NCBI GenBank assembly: GCA_000467715.1
Contig: AJFK01000308.1
Coordinates: 1-21,753 of the forward strand
From: Hysterium pulicare CBS 123377
Lineage: Eukaryota > Ascomycota > Dothideomycetes > Hysteriales > Hysteriaceae
Direction of reading: 5' to 3'
DNA: 21,753 bases
Shown here one piece after another: positions 21,582 through 21,753 of the stretch. The translations under genes and the position numbers were made by a program. Under the pieces are notes generated by a model. The model searched no databases, was not told the DNA's origin, and worked only from the letters and a program-made list of their open reading frames with translations. Numbering within the stretch: position 1 is the first letter of the stretch; every line of letters begins with the position of its first letter.

Positions 21582-21753
21582 TGTGAAGCTGCAGAGAAAT
21601 CAATTGACTCGAGTGAGATCAATTGAAGAGAGGGCCGAGTTGTGGGGATGTTGCAGGAAGGATTGGCGAGAGGAGAGGCTGGGGAGAATTACCTCGAATG
21701 CACGTCAGGGCCAAGTTAATCTCATTAATCATACGTTCCGTAGATTTTAATTT
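21582..21753. other. leader/promoter of the Lys/Glu-rich protein gene
   Basis: 172 bp upstream of the ATG at 21581, cut by the window edge. It should contain the 5' leader. An inverted pair of TCAATTGA-type words sits around 21599-21625. No further gene is visible. Confidence 0.4.

Noticed and set aside
1-21753. Novel defence, mobile or biosynthetic cluster
   Set aside because: All eight sizeable genes are explained by ordinary fungal families or a single uncharacterised mitochondrial protein. No transposase, integrase, polyketide or peptide synthetase, or repeat array is present.

Overview
This window looks like nuclear DNA of a filamentous ascomycete (Pezizomycotina). A helotialean or other leotiomycete is my guess, from overall protein style only. 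The evidence is short introns (mostly 44-83 nt) with GTRNGT donors and CTAAC-like branch points 8-15 nt before the acceptor, compact gene spacing, and gene products typical of such fungi. I see no mobile element, CRISPR array, rRNA or convincing tRNA.

Layout: 1-1592 has no long reading frame, but at about 155-455 it holds two well-formed introns of a short spliced transcript. 1593-5635 (-) is a Trm3/TARBP1-type tRNA ribose methyltransferase. It shares a 434-bp divergent promoter with 6070-7945 (+), a short kinesin-3 (Unc104/KIF1-related) motor. 8365-11092 (+) is VPS16 of the HOPS/CORVET tethers, in six exons. 11715-13868 (+) is a secreted GH78-like six-hairpin glycosidase, in three exons. 14026-15503 (-) is mitochondrial 3-hydroxyisobutyryl-CoA hydrolase. 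It is divergent from 15959-17505 (+), mitochondrial elongation factor Tu, in five exons. 18060-19452 (-) is a PLAC8-domain protein with a long Pro/Gln-rich N-terminus. 20543-21581 (-) is a four-exon, predicted mitochondrial, single-pass, Lys/Glu-rich fungal protein of unknown function.

The genes are mostly housekeeping and do not form a pathway cluster. Three products are predicted mitochondrial (hydrolase, EF-Tu, Lys/Glu-rich protein), and the short kinesin belongs to a class linked to mitochondrial transport in Neurospora. The hydrolase and EF-Tu share one promoter region. A 9-bp CCAAT-box context, GCGCCAATC, recurs in three separate promoter regions. I found no sign of a novel multi-gene system. 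The points most worth a second look are the small spliced transcript at the left end, the altered acidic motif of the GH78-like enzyme, the FHA/PH-less kinesin, the 29-nt P-loop exon of EF-Tu, and the uncharacterised Lys/Glu-rich mitochondrial protein.

All exon coordinates were derived by hand from splice signals, frame and remembered family sequence. None was checked against transcripts.
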